A stretch of DNA of 64,000 bases, taken from contig JAFQUP010000195.1 of assembly GCA_017408405.1 (NCBI GenBank), positions 1-64,000 of the forward strand, in the 5' to 3' direction. The DNA comes from Thermoguttaceae bacterium. GTDB taxonomy: Bacteria > Planctomycetota > Planctomycetia > Pirellulales > Thermoguttaceae. Both the position numbers and the translations under genes were made by a program. Position 1 is the stretch's first letter. Every line of letters begins with the position of its first letter. The notes under the pieces are model-generated. The model ran no database searches and was not told the origin of the DNA. It saw nothing but the letters and a program-made list of their open reading frames with translations. This document shows positions 44,617 to 53,831 of the stretch, piece by piece.

Positions 44617-44805
44617 AAAGACTCTTTTCTGGCAGGAAGGAAGAAAAACAAAATATCCGCGAAAAACAAATCACGGTAAACGAAGCTCCCGCGAATTTCC
44701 ATCAGGAAGCCTCTCACCAATGGATTTTAGCAGAAATACCGCATTTCGTCAATAGCCTGCCCCAAAAATTTTCTTTCTTCCTGAACCAATGCTGAAATAC
44801 GTTTT

Positions 44806-44997
44806 TTAGGCCGTATTCACACTTTTTCGGAGAAAATCGCGAACAAGCACTCTAACCAAAGGAAACATTGCGCCAGCGATAACGTATTTTATCGTATTCC
44901 CAAGGCCTTTTGTGATTCGATCGCGCGTGGATTTTGGTGTTTTAACCGCCTCGGACCTTACCGATGCTTTGCAGACCGTTTTTGGAATTGTTTTTCG
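44806..44997 (-). pseudogene. C-terminal gene remnant, copy 1
   Basis: A 63-codon stretch without a usable start ends in a TAA. Its last 33 residues (KGLGNTIKYVIAGAMFP, then VRDFLRKSVNTA) align with the remnant at 48401-48550 and keep the same frame and stop. Most differences look codon-wise. It appears to be the 3' end of a lost gene. It lies downstream of the DUF4428-like gene. Confidence 0.5.
44809..44910. repeat. About 100-bp direct repeat, copy 1
   Basis: Matches 48404-48512 over about 100 bp, with a 31-bp identical core (44816-44846 and 48411-48441). The pair brackets the DUF4428-like gene. Confidence 0.8.
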
Positions 44998-45061
44998 TTA
45001 ACTCCAAAATGTTATCGTTATCGGAAATTTAACTCAAATTTTTATTTCGCGTGAACACGCG

Positions 45062-48000
45062 CTAGTTTTCGAGTCTAAAGAAATTCCTGACTCCAGCCAC
45101 CGGACCATTCCGTTTTTCTGAAATACTACCCGCGCTCTCCTTATCGACCGAATATGAATAAGAGACTTCCTTTTTCTCACCCGGCACTCGTCTGTAAACC
45201 ATTTCCATTTCAGGGTTTTCACTGATTATTTCACACCTGAAAAAGCGAATTTGCTGATATACCTCCGGCGAAACCGCGATTGTGAAATATTCCGGCCTGG
45301 GAATGTACTCAATGTCCATTGAAAAATAATACATATCTTTTTCTGCATACGGAGTCCCAATGTGCTGGATATTTATGGGATCCTTCAGCAGTAATGAGCT
45401 TTGCGAATAATAAATTTTCTCAGTAAGCGCCCTGTTATGCTGTAATATACCTTTTATGTTCGGATCTGGAAATGTACGGCAGGAATAATTGATACGCAAT
45501 TCATTATCCATCATCCCCGAACGAAATATCGGCAGTTTCCATTCTCCGATTACCTGATTCTCGGCATTCAATATTTTCAATGAACACTTCATAATCAGCA
45601 ATGCATGAGCAAGAAGCAGATCCTGACAATTCAACGGCAATTCCCAGGCAGAATCTCCCAAGTCAAGACAAACCATATCACGGATCGATCCATAATCTCG
45701 GTAATCATACACACTATTCACAGGATTGGTACGTTCTGCCGCCAAATTTTTAAGCTCTTTCATGAAAAGACGGTGTTTTTCGTTTGGTTTCGCGTAATAG
45801 GGAATTTGCAGCAGAACTTTTCCATCTATTTCTTTATGAATGATCTCATTGATTTGAATTACCAAATCAAACTGCTCGTAAGGAAAATTTACCTGTTGGA
45901 AGAAGCTGCACAATTCATTACGCATATTTCCAAAATTTCGCGGCACAAATGGGATATTTTTACTATTCCCACTAATACTGTCAGAAATCTCCATACCTGT
46001 TCGTCCTGCCGGCACTGCCACAGCTTCCGGCACTACAGCTGTTCCCGGCACTGCCACAGTTTCCGGTATTGCCACAGTTTCCTGTATTGCCGCAATTTCC
46101 GAAGCAGTTTCCCGGTCTTCACTCTGATTCTTCGCGTTTTCAATACGGACAAGGACATCTTTCGGCTGTACCTCGTAGTGATAGTACTGAATTCCAAGAT
46201 TCTGAGCCGCCATCGCCAGATTTGCCGCCTCATCGAGCTTGCCCCACACCAAAAGTGCTTGAGCCTGCTCAAGCAGAGTCTTCGCCATCATTCGGCGCAC
46301 TTCTTCCGTCTGCCCTTCAGCGTTCAGACGATTCAGCGTTATTGTGAAATTTTCAATGTGCTTCAGAACGTTCTCATGCGTGTCGTCATCCGTATTGTAC
46401 AGAATGTTCATCGCGCCAGCCTGATTTGCGAGCAGAATTGCTTTTGCAATATCGCCTTTCGAAAGAGCGATACGGGCATCAACGATCAAAAGATTGCGCT
46501 CTCCAATGACCTTAGGATCTGCCGGATCCATATTCGTGGATATTGTACCTATATTCGCATTCCGAACACTCTCAAAATTTGCGGTAGGATCATAAACGGG
46601 ATATTCCTCTTGCTGATCCTTTATACCAGTGAGATCATATGCGGAAGACGGGCTATAAACGGGATTCTTGTCAGATACTTCCGGAGTGTCTTCACTGACT
46701 GCGGCCAAGATCTCTTTAATATCCGCAAGCAGTTTTTCCGGCGTATCTTCACCAGAATCAAATATAACGTTGAACGACTGTGCCAAATTAGCCCAGCGTT
46801 CCGCCTCTTGCAAGTCTCCTTTTTGTAAGGCCGTACGCCCTAGTTTTACGAAGTGTGCAGCTTGCTGTTCAGTGTCATTTTCAGGAGGAACGGTCTCTAT
46901 TACCTGAAAATCTGTAATTTCGTCAGAACTTGAGGGAACCGGATTTTCCTCAACAACAATATAATCCGTTGGTTCTTCGGTTTCCGTTTGCGGCGCAGGA
47001 ACATAAGTCCCTGCAAAAAAACGCCGGTCAAACGTAATTTTCGCAACCATAAACAGCTCGTCATCGTCACTGTGAGTTACCCAAAACTCATCGATTCCGG
47101 CAGCAACGTCACGGTAACGTTCACACATTGCATTCTCAACTACAGTTTTCATATCCGAAACTGGTTCGATCCCAAACAATGAAAATAAATTTGATGTATC
47201 ATATACCCCTAACCTCTCAGGCGGCACATCACTGCCGTAACAGCTGGCTCGGATCACTTGATCATATATTATCATAAATTCCCATCGCAGATTTTTTATT
47301 TTATAGGTATAGGTGACTGTCGGATAGGAATATGATGCGATCTTATAATTCCAATGTTCAACATCCAACGGCGCGCCTAATTTCTGTTCCAATGTAGTTT
47401 TTGAGATTAAATTAAATTCACTTACATTTAAAAGAACCGGTTGCCTGCCAAATGAATTTTCAGAATGGCATACCGCCGACTGGCGAGGGCTTGGAGAATC
47501 ATTTTTTTCCGGTTTACCTGACAACGCACCGATAATCATCATTATAAACAGTAGTCCCCCGCATCCTAAAAGTATTTTAGGAACGTCTTTAAACTCCGAT
47601 TCCGATACTGGTTCGGATTTTTTAAATTCTATATTTGAGGAGACTGATTTCTGTGGTTCAACTTCTTCAGACAAAGTATGTGGTGATACTGCATTATTTT
47701 CAGGTTCATAAATTACATTTGTAACCTCTTCACCTGCCTTTTGCTTGATACATTTCAACGCAGAAACGATCTGATCGGCTTTTTTCAGCGTATCCTGGCA
47801 TAATGAGGAATTTTTTCTGCTATTCCAACAGTTGAAACGAATATAAACAGGCTCCATTCCAAAATGTTGGAAGGTAATTTTAACAGAGATCGCTTCCAAT
47901 ATCGTGTCTATCTTCCGGGTATCCAATATAGATGCGAACATTTCGCGGCTTTTAGAGTGTTCGTGATATACGATTTCCACATCTGCCAAATCGGAAAAGT

Positions 48001-48298
48001 TATAAAGGAGTGGCTTTTGATTGATCTGAAATTTTCTGCGCACCTCGTCAATTTCAATTCTGCGTTTCAAAGCCGGATATGCCCAGGAAACCTCGAAAGT
48101 ATCCGCGTGTCTTTTTCCTGTTTTACGCTCCGAAAGTAAGGCACTCACACGTTTGTGCATTAATTCCTGTGAGGCAGGCAGCGCATTACATCCAATATGC
48201 CCTTTACAAGTATTGCAAATATATGTATTCATACCACAAGGCCATGCCCAGGATGTCTCTTTACCACAGAGGCAGCATTTATGCGAGTTCCAAAACAT
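45062..48298 (-). CDS. DUF4428-like zinc-ribbon membrane protein with TPR-like repeats
   Basis: 1078 residues from the ATG at 48298 (GGAG about 10 nt upstream). A TTG 42 nt upstream is less likely. An N-terminal four-cysteine ribbon (CCLCGKE, CNTCKGHIGC) and a PH-like segment resemble DUF4428 proteins. One membrane helix lies at about 247-265 (ILLGCGGLLFIMMIIG). Three TPR-like units follow (GRTALQKGDLQEAERWANLA, ARIALSKGDIAKAILLANQA, AQALLVWGKLDEAANLAMAA), then a hexapeptide ETVAVP repeat and a C-terminal domain of about 250 residues of unknown fold. Codon use is more AT-rich (many ATA and TAT) than in neighbours, and the gene lies between ~100-bp repeats, so acquisition or duplication is plausible. 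Function unknown. Confidence 0.75.
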   Translation of the reverse strand: MFWNSHKCCLCGKETSWAWPCGMNTYICNTCKGHIGCNALPASQELMHKRVSALLSERKTGKRHADTFEVSWAYPALKRRIEIDEVRRKFQINQKPLLYNFSDLADVEIVYHEHSKSREMFASILDTRKIDTILEAISVKITFQHFGMEPVYIRFNCWNSRKNSSLCQDTLKKADQIVSALKCIKQKAGEEVTNVIYEPENNAVSPHTLSEEVEPQKSVSSNIEFKKSEPVSESEFKDVPKILLGCGGLLFIMMIIGALSGKPEKNDSPSPRQSAVCHSENSFGRQPVLLNVSEFNLISKTTLEQKLGAPLDVEHWNYKIASYSYPTVTYTYKIKNLRWEFMIIYDQVIRASCYGSDVPPERLGVYDTSNLFSLFGIEPVSDMKTVVENAMCERYRDVAAGIDEFWVTHSDDDELFMVAKITFDRRFFAGTYVPAPQTETEEPTDYIVVEENPVPSSSDEITDFQVIETVPPENDTEQQAAHFVKLGRTALQKGDLQEAERWANLAQSFNVIFDSGEDTPEKLLADIKEILAAVSEDTPEVSDKNPVYSPSSAYDLTGIKDQQEEYPVYDPTANFESVRNANIGTISTNMDPADPKVIGERNLLIVDARIALSKGDIAKAILLANQAGAMNILYNTDDDTHENVLKHIENFTITLNRLNAEGQTEEVRRMMAKTLLEQAQALLVWGKLDEAANLAMAAQNLGIQYYHYEVQPKDVLVRIENAKNQSEDRETASEIAAIQETVAIPETVAVPGTAVVPEAVAVPAGRTGMEISDSISGNSKNIPFVPRNFGNMRNELCSFFQQVNFPYEQFDLVIQINEIIHKEIDGKVLLQIPYYAKPNEKHRLFMKELKNLAAERTNPVNSVYDYRDYGSIRDMVCLDLGDSAWELPLNCQDLLLAHALLIMKCSLKILNAENQVIGEWKLPIFRSGMMDNELRINYSCRTFPDPNIKGILQHNRALTEKIYYSQSSLLLKDPINIQHIGTPYAEKDMYYFSMDIEYIPRPEYFTIAVSPEVYQQIRFFRCEIISENPEMEMVYRRVPGEKKEVSYSYSVDKESAGSISEKRNGPVAGVRNFFRLEN
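46011..46100 (-). repeat. 18-bp tandem repeat encoding a Pro-Glu-Thr-Val-Ala-Val unit
   Basis: Five imperfect 18-bp units, in frame within the DUF4428-like gene, encode QETVAI, PETVAV, PGTAVV, PEAVAV and part of a fifth. It is likely a flexible spacer before the C-terminal domain. Confidence 0.85.
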
Positions 48299-48400
48299 TG
48301 TAAATATTCTCCAGCATTGATTTAATAAATGCAAATCCAATAATACTTGGCATTATATTTATTTACTTTTGGTCTGTCAATACAAAAATAGAGATAAATT

Positions 48401-48550
48401 TTAGGACGTGTTCACACTTTTTCGGAGAAAATCGCGAACAAACGTATTTTTAACCGAAGGAAACATTGTGGCGGCGATAAAGTGTTTTATCATATTCCCA
48501 AGGCGTTTTGCAAAAAAATTTGACCTGACCAAGCGGAATTCGCTCTTCCG
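48401..48550 (-). pseudogene. C-terminal gene remnant, copy 2
   Basis: An open stretch ends ...AKRLGNMIKHFIAATMFP, then VRDFLRKSVNTS and TAA, aligning residue by residue with the remnant at 44806-44997. It follows the end of the caspase-like gene and precedes the DUF4428-like gene. The part upstream of about 48550 no longer aligns. Confidence 0.45.
48404..48512. repeat. About 100-bp direct repeat, copy 2
   Basis: Partner of 44809-44910, same orientation, about 3.6 kb away. No terminal inverted repeats or transposase are seen in between, so it is not an intact insertion element. Confidence 0.8.
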
Positions 48551-48654
48551 TTTTCCAGAATTCCACAAAAAATTATCCCTCGAAACTCCCCGGAAATCAT
48601 TTATCCGATTAAAAATTTTCTTTGATTCACCCCAATGTCCTCTCCAGGATTTCC

Positions 48655-51366
48655 TCACAGGTTTTGAGGTCTTTCATTCCCAATTTTTTGAGGAGAACTC
48701 CTCTTTCGGGTTTCCCAGTCATCCTTGCCGGGATTGATATTTTCAGTATTTATCCCCATCGCGGTTTCAGCGCGCTTAAGTTCTTCTCTCGCGCGCAGTT
48801 CTTCTTTTCTTTGACGTTCTTTTTCTTCCTTTTCCTTCAGCAGCTGAAGTTCCTCAAGTCCATCCGGAACGTTTTCCTCAAGTAACGGCTCACCTCCAAG
48901 AATCCTCCAATCCAAACGCTCCCAGTAAGACAAGCCATTTTCAGAAAGAACATTTTTTCTGAAAACTGGCGTTCCGTCTTCCACCTGGATTCCCGCCCCG
49001 GCATTGCCTGAAATCTCACAGTCAGTAAAAATTCCACCTGCTTCATTTTGGATAAGTACTCCGCATCCTTCAACCGTATTAACGAAACGGCTTTTTTCAA
49101 TCTTTGGCGCTGTTCCTGATCCAGTCAAATAAATTCCAAACTCCCGATTTCTTTCTGCCTCGCAATTTATGAACTCGCCGCCAGCACCTTTTTGAAGATA
49201 AATTCCGCCCTGATTTCCAAGAAAACGGCAATTTTCAAACACGGGTTTCGTTCCTTCCTCTCCAACCACCAGACCATCGCGGTCATTTCCACGAATTTCA
49301 CAGTCGTTAAACGAGGATTCCGCCCCGCCAAAAACCCCAATTCCGCCCAACAGGTTTCCATTGCTTTCACACATTTCAAACCTGGTTCCCTTCGTTTCAT
49401 AAAGAATAATTCCCATCGACTCTCCATCTTTGAACCGACAGTTTTGAAAAAAAGGGCTTGACTTCGCATGAGCGACACCTAGTCCCAATTCGGTATTTCT
49501 TAGGACCTGGCAGTTGATAAATCTTCCAGAGCTTCCGCCGGCCACAAAAATTCCCATGTCGTGATTCCCGATAATCCGGCAGTTTTCAACCAGCGGATCC
49601 GTTCCCGGATCTTCCAAAATGAACCCTATTCCAACATTTTCCCGACTTTCACAGTCCGTAAATTTTCCACCAGCTCCTTCAAGGACATAAAACCCGCCGT
49701 CTTTTCCTTTCTCAACGCAGCATTTCTCAACGACTGGAGCGGTTCCGGTACCGCAAACCACAAATCCCGACCAGCGGCTTCCAGTAACGCGGCATTCCCG
49801 AAACACTCCTTTCGCTCCACTCTCAACCAGAATTCCGTTACCGCCGCAGTTTTTCACCAGACAGCGAATAAAAACCGGAGCGGAGTCTTTTTGGGAAATG
49901 ACGGCGCCGCAGGCTTTTTCCGAAATGAGAACGCAATTTTCAAGAACCGCCATGGGAGATTTAATCCAAATGGCAGAAAACAGATTCTCCTGATGATTTC
50001 TCTGTTTTTCTTCCTCCTCTGTTTCTTTTTCAAGCTCTTCTGGTGAAAGATCAAAGCAATCCCCTTCATTTCGAATCGTCAGATCCTTAAGCTCGGCAAA
50101 ACCGTCCTCAATACGCAAAACATTCTTCGTTCCTCCGCGCAAAATAACATATTCCGGATTTCCCCCCTCTCCGCGGAACGTAATCTTTCCGCGAGTGACA
50201 ACTGTTTCTGGAATAAAATGTTTTCCCTTGAGGATCGTAACCGTGCCGCCGTCCGGCATCCCATCGCAAATCTCCTGAAGCGTTTTGTCACCATCTGGAA
50301 ACACAGTTTTGTGTTCCCGCACCGCCAATCGCGATTCGTATTTTTCCTTAAGCACCCGAAACTTCCGATTCCTGGGGCAAAGTACGCACGCTTCTTTCGC
50401 AAGCTCCAGTGCCGCGGTAAATTCTTCGTTTCCCGCTTTTTTTCGGGCTTCTTCAATAAGCGTTTCCGCCTTTGGATAGTTCAGGTCTCTCAAAAGAACC
50501 AAATCAGTGATCTTCCCGGAAACTTGGGGAAACTGGATTTTTCCGACATAATAATCAGCCAAAGACGCCGTTTGCTCCGTAACGTATTTCTGAATTTCGG
50601 TAAAGGTAACCTCCCCATCCTCATCCACGTCTGATTTCATGGAAAGCGCCTCAAGAAGACAGTAAGTGAAAATCCCATTCGCAAGATTCGGTGATTCATA
50701 AGAAATACTTCCCGGCTGGCAGCTCTGCATCAAAATCACATTTTCTGGCGGTTCTGGCAACTCACCAAGACTTTTCACCCCGAAAGCGCGATCCTTGAAT
50801 ATTCCGGATGTTCCAGCTGACTGATTATTGCGGCAAGCGTCCACTATCATCCAGCAGAAATCCGCCTTCGACTCACCTAACCCCGCTAACATTTCGTCAA
50901 TTGAAATTGTCGTTTCGTCCAACGCTTCCGACTCCGCATCCATTGGGCAGAACCAGGACCCTTTCTTTCCCGGAATCTGAATTCCATGCCCGCACAAATA
51001 GACGACGGCGTGATCGCCTTGCTTCAACCGGGAGAGAAAATTCGCGTAGCGTGAAAGAATCTTTTTCCGCGTTGGAAGATGCGAAGCATCGGATTCCGAT
51101 ACCAAAAACGTGATGTTTCGCTCCTCAAATCCCATTTGCAAAAAACGGGATTTCAAATCATGAGCATCCTGAAGCGCGCACGAAAGATCAACCGCCTCAT
51201 CGTAGTCACTCACTGCCGCGATAAACGCGTACCAGGTTCCGTCGTTTTCTTCAAGCTGAATACTTTCCCGCGATGAAAATTCCACCGCGTTTTCGCCCAA
51301 AACTCCTAACGGCAAACTTGAAATACTGATCCAAAAAAGAATTAAAACAAATATCGGATTTTTCAT
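48655..51366 (-). CDS. Secreted caspase-like protease fused to a parallel beta-helix
   Basis: 903 residues. The signal peptide ends near LGVLGE (residue 24). The C14 caspase-like domain (about 40-290) has the catalytic pair in VVYLCGHGIQ (H127) and IVDACRNN (C178). An EF-hand-like loop DVDEDGEVTFTE lies near residue 245. A short helical hinge is followed by about 20 beta-helix turns of roughly 23 residues (about 350-810; for example FINCQVLRNTELGLGV). The C-terminal 80 residues are a charged coiled coil (KEKEEKERQRKEELRAREEL). Expected role: calcium-dependent processing outside the cytoplasm with the beta-helix as binding or display part (inference). GGGGAG lies 3 nt before the ATG. It may be cotranscribed with the beta-helix gene 79 nt upstream. 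Confidence 0.88.
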   Translation of the reverse strand: MKNPIFVLILFWISISSLPLGVLGENAVEFSSRESIQLEENDGTWYAFIAAVSDYDEAVDLSCALQDAHDLKSRFLQMGFEERNITFLVSESDASHLPTRKKILSRYANFLSRLKQGDHAVVYLCGHGIQIPGKKGSWFCPMDAESEALDETTISIDEMLAGLGESKADFCWMIVDACRNNQSAGTSGIFKDRAFGVKSLGELPEPPENVILMQSCQPGSISYESPNLANGIFTYCLLEALSMKSDVDEDGEVTFTEIQKYVTEQTASLADYYVGKIQFPQVSGKITDLVLLRDLNYPKAETLIEEARKKAGNEEFTAALELAKEACVLCPRNRKFRVLKEKYESRLAVREHKTVFPDGDKTLQEICDGMPDGGTVTILKGKHFIPETVVTRGKITFRGEGGNPEYVILRGGTKNVLRIEDGFAELKDLTIRNEGDCFDLSPEELEKETEEEEKQRNHQENLFSAIWIKSPMAVLENCVLISEKACGAVISQKDSAPVFIRCLVKNCGGNGILVESGAKGVFRECRVTGSRWSGFVVCGTGTAPVVEKCCVEKGKDGGFYVLEGAGGKFTDCESRENVGIGFILEDPGTDPLVENCRIIGNHDMGIFVAGGSSGRFINCQVLRNTELGLGVAHAKSSPFFQNCRFKDGESMGIILYETKGTRFEMCESNGNLLGGIGVFGGAESSFNDCEIRGNDRDGLVVGEEGTKPVFENCRFLGNQGGIYLQKGAGGEFINCEAERNREFGIYLTGSGTAPKIEKSRFVNTVEGCGVLIQNEAGGIFTDCEISGNAGAGIQVEDGTPVFRKNVLSENGLSYWERLDWRILGGEPLLEENVPDGLEELQLLKEKEEKERQRKEELRAREELKRAETAMGINTENINPGKDDWETRKRSSPQKIGNERPQNL

Positions 51367-51445
51367 TTTCTCCCCGCCCGTTTGAACTCAAGCTGACTTT
51401 AACCCGAATTCCCCGCCAAATAAAAACTCAAGTTCAGCCATACTT

Positions 51446-52525
51446 TCATGGAAGTTGAAAGTGCGCGGGAAAACGATTGCCGTTCAGACGAATTGAAAGT
51501 TCATTTTCAGTCCGTCTATTAACGATCTGAGCGTTTGCTCCCGACCCGCCGTCTGAAATAAAATTTTTCTGAAGAATCACGCCATTTCCTTCACTCATAT
51601 CAATCACCGGAGATGAAAAAGGGGTAACGATGGAATTTTTTCGCAGCGTCAGCGTCCCATCATGCCGAACGCCCTGGTCACTGCCGAAATGAATAACGTT
51701 TTTGTTCCCAGAACAATTCGGATTTTTGATTATCCGATTGCCCTCAAGCAGCGCATCGCTTCCCGGCTGATCCGTATTTTCTTTTGAATCAACAATGTCC
51801 AACTCGCGATTAGCGGCGTGATGAATGAAACAGTCAGAAACAGTCAGACGGTGAACCCTGCTCTTCAAATTATGTCCCGTCAGCGCTTTCGATATTTCGC
51901 ACCGCGTGACGACCGCGCTCGTTCCTCCAAGATAGAGATTATGATTGAATCCCGCGTCTTCCAATGCCCCATTCTCAGAAATCTCGCATCTCTCAATTTT
52001 CTGATTCATCCCCGTTTTTTGAACCGCGCTCCCATCACTCATGATTCCCATATCGTTTGCCCGAATACGGCAACGGGAGATCGTAACATCATTCGCTTGG
52101 GAAATCCGAACTCCAGCCGCATTAAAAGACTGATTGTGCGCGTTCTGAAGGACAAATCCAATCAGCTTTCCGCCGCTTCCTTCCGCATTGAACTGAACAA
52201 TGGCCCGCGGAACGCTCCCCGCGCCTGAGTACTCAACTCCTTTACCGTCCAGAACAACCGGTCGCTTGGAATCTGCCGCTCGAATCGTAAGATTTGGAGT
52301 CTTCACCAAAAGGCAAACCCGCTCATAGGATTCATTCTTTTTTTTCGGATAAACCACGATCTCCGCCCCCGGCTCCGCCGACGCGACCGCGTCTTCAATC
52401 CTCTCAAAAGTTCTTCCTGGACCGACTTCAAGAACCTTTTTCGTCTCTTCCCCATTCAGACTGTTGAAATTCACGGCACTCAAAACCCAAAACAGAAAAA
52501 AAATCCGAAAATGCCAAACTCCCAT
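51446..52525 (-). CDS. Secreted right-handed parallel beta-helix protein
   Basis: 359 residues. The signal peptide ends near SLNGEE. The start of the mature part, VLEVGPGRTFERIEDAVASA, is the usual cap of pectate-lyase-like beta-helices, and repeated Asn/Ser turns follow (VTISRCRIRANDMGIMSDG, VHRLTVSDCFIHHAANREL). Ligand or catalytic activity cannot be assigned. AAGGA lies 7 nt before the ATG. It is upstream of the caspase/beta-helix gene in the same direction with a gap of 79 nt, so they may form one unit. Confidence 0.83.
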   Translation of the reverse strand: MGVWHFRIFFLFWVLSAVNFNSLNGEETKKVLEVGPGRTFERIEDAVASAEPGAEIVVYPKKKNESYERVCLLVKTPNLTIRAADSKRPVVLDGKGVEYSGAGSVPRAIVQFNAEGSGGKLIGFVLQNAHNQSFNAAGVRISQANDVTISRCRIRANDMGIMSDGSAVQKTGMNQKIERCEISENGALEDAGFNHNLYLGGTSAVVTRCEISKALTGHNLKSRVHRLTVSDCFIHHAANRELDIVDSKENTDQPGSDALLEGNRIIKNPNCSGNKNVIHFGSDQGVRHDGTLTLRKNSIVTPFSSPVIDMSEGNGVILQKNFISDGGSGANAQIVNRRTENELSIRLNGNRFPAHFQLP

Positions 52526-52616
52526 ACTTTTTTCCTTCGTGGTTGAAACGCCGACTGTTCCCGCCGATTAAATCCCCAAATCTCCAAAAAATCCGGGCAA
52601 AACCCCAGACAAACTC

Positions 52617-52648
52617 AAAAAAATGGGAATGAATCCGCTTCATTCCCA
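52617..52648 (-). terminator. Rho-independent terminator for the lipoprotein gene
   Basis: A perfect 10-bp stem (52648-52639 with 52633-52624) with a 5-nt loop is followed by T7 on the minus strand, 34 nt after the stop codon. Confidence 0.9.
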
Positions 52649-52681
52649 AAATCCACTCGTTAATCACCAATTCCCCAACCG

Positions 52682-53359
52682 TTAAAGATCAAGGTCCGTT
52701 CGATCATACGGAACAAACTGCTTACTCAGATAATTACCAAGCCGCAAAATGTACTCGCGCTGAAAATTCCACTCATTCTGGTCGGAAGAAGAGACAGGAT
52801 GATTTCGCGGATAAACGTATTCCGGGAGTGCTTCCGGCTGATAGAGCACGTCGCCGGTTTTTACGTCAATCAACTGGACGTTCATGTCGGCATGCCCTTG
52901 CCAGACATTCGTTCCGGCAATATGATTAAACGCGAGAAGATCCACGGCAATCACCTGGTCCGCACCAACCGCCTTCCCAATTTCAACGAAATCACTTTCC
53001 GCTTCCATGCCGTCACAGTACTTCTCAACCTCATCCTGCGGAATAAAAGTAATGCTTTCACGCTTCTTTTTCTTTCTGAACTTTTTAACGCCCAGAGTCA
53101 ATTTGGTGTTGAGAGCCTTTGCCAGAGTCACCGCGACATCTCCGTATTGATAGGAAGTCGAAGCGCGCGGACGAACCACGACACAAACCTTACCTTCCAT
53201 CACCATGCACGGAGGATCCACGTCATCTCCTTGAATAGCAACCGCGAGTACTCCCAGCGCGTGGGCGCAGCCGGAAAGCGTAACGCATACCACGGCAAGT
53301 AATCCCCAAAGAAAAAAATTACGGCGTGACGAATTGGAGTGTTCTGTTGAAGGAGTCAT
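52682..53359 (-). CDS. Lipoprotein of unknown function
   Basis: 225 residues. The signal has the lipobox VTLSGC (C31), so lspA-dependent processing is expected. The mature part contains a block VEIGKAVGADQVIAVDLLAF followed by VQLIDVKTGDVLYQ, which resembles the pattern of small periplasmic proteins that report a stored value from a regulated component. No named family is claimed. A basic stretch KKFRKKKKR lies near residue 95. AAGGAA lies about 8 nt before the ATG. It has its own terminator. Confidence 0.75.
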   Translation of the reverse strand: MTPSTEHSNSSRRNFFLWGLLAVVCVTLSGCAHALGVLAVAIQGDDVDPPCMVMEGKVCVVVRPRASTSYQYGDVAVTLAKALNTKLTLGVKKFRKKKKRESITFIPQDEVEKYCDGMEAESDFVEIGKAVGADQVIAVDLLAFNHIAGTNVWQGHADMNVQLIDVKTGDVLYQPEALPEYVYPRNHPVSSSDQNEWNFQREYILRLGNYLSKQFVPYDRTDLDL

Positions 53360-53458
53360 GAAAGTATTTCCTTGAATTTATGATTAATTCTTTCGATACC
53401 ATACTTTAACAAATTTTCACCATGAACGCAAGAGCAATTTTTCTTTTTTTCCACTCTC

Positions 53459-53486
53459 TTGAAAGTTTTTTAAAATATGGTATAAT
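53459..53486 (+). promoter_or_regulatory. Sigma70-like promoter far upstream of the topoisomerase VI A gene
   Basis: TTGAAA (53459-53464), 16-nt spacer, TATAAT (53481-53486). Expected start near 53493, giving a leader of about 340 nt before the topoisomerase gene. Confidence 0.65.
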
Positions 53487-53831
53487 TTGGGAGATCTGGT
53501 TTGAAAGAGCAATATTCAGCGCGACTCTCTTTCCGAAACGTTCAATATCTTCAGAACGCTTAAGGAACCGGCAAAATTTGATTTTCATCAAAATAAGGGA
53601 AAGAAAGAGAAAAAGTATTTTGAATTTTGCGAAGCCCGAAAGTTCCGCGTTTTTGAAAATACGTGAAACTTCCCCCAGCACCTTCAGAAATCAGGTTTAT
53701 CTGTTTTCCGGAAATTGAGTTTTGGAAAATTCACTGAATATTTTCGGATCGTTTTATGTGTCGGTCACATCCTTTTCGCGTAACGTCCACTATTCATTCG
53801 GCCGTTACGTTCACCTTTTCCAGAAACCGCC
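53487..53831 (+). other. Long 5' leader of the topoisomerase VI A gene
   Basis: About 345 nt between the promoter and the ATG. No reading frame with a start signal, no terminator T-run and no known riboswitch pattern were seen. A stretch near 53602-53640 recalls the dispersed repeats at 36151 and 43295 but is weak. It may hold regulatory folding. Confidence 0.4.

Noticed and set aside
45605..46828. 407-codon plus-strand frame
   Set aside because: Antisense to the DUF4428-like gene, whose frame has recognisable Cys ribbon, membrane helix and repeats.
44806..48550. Intact insertion sequence between the 100-bp repeats
   Set aside because: There is no transposase, no terminal inverted repeat and no short target duplication. 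The repeats look like gene ends.
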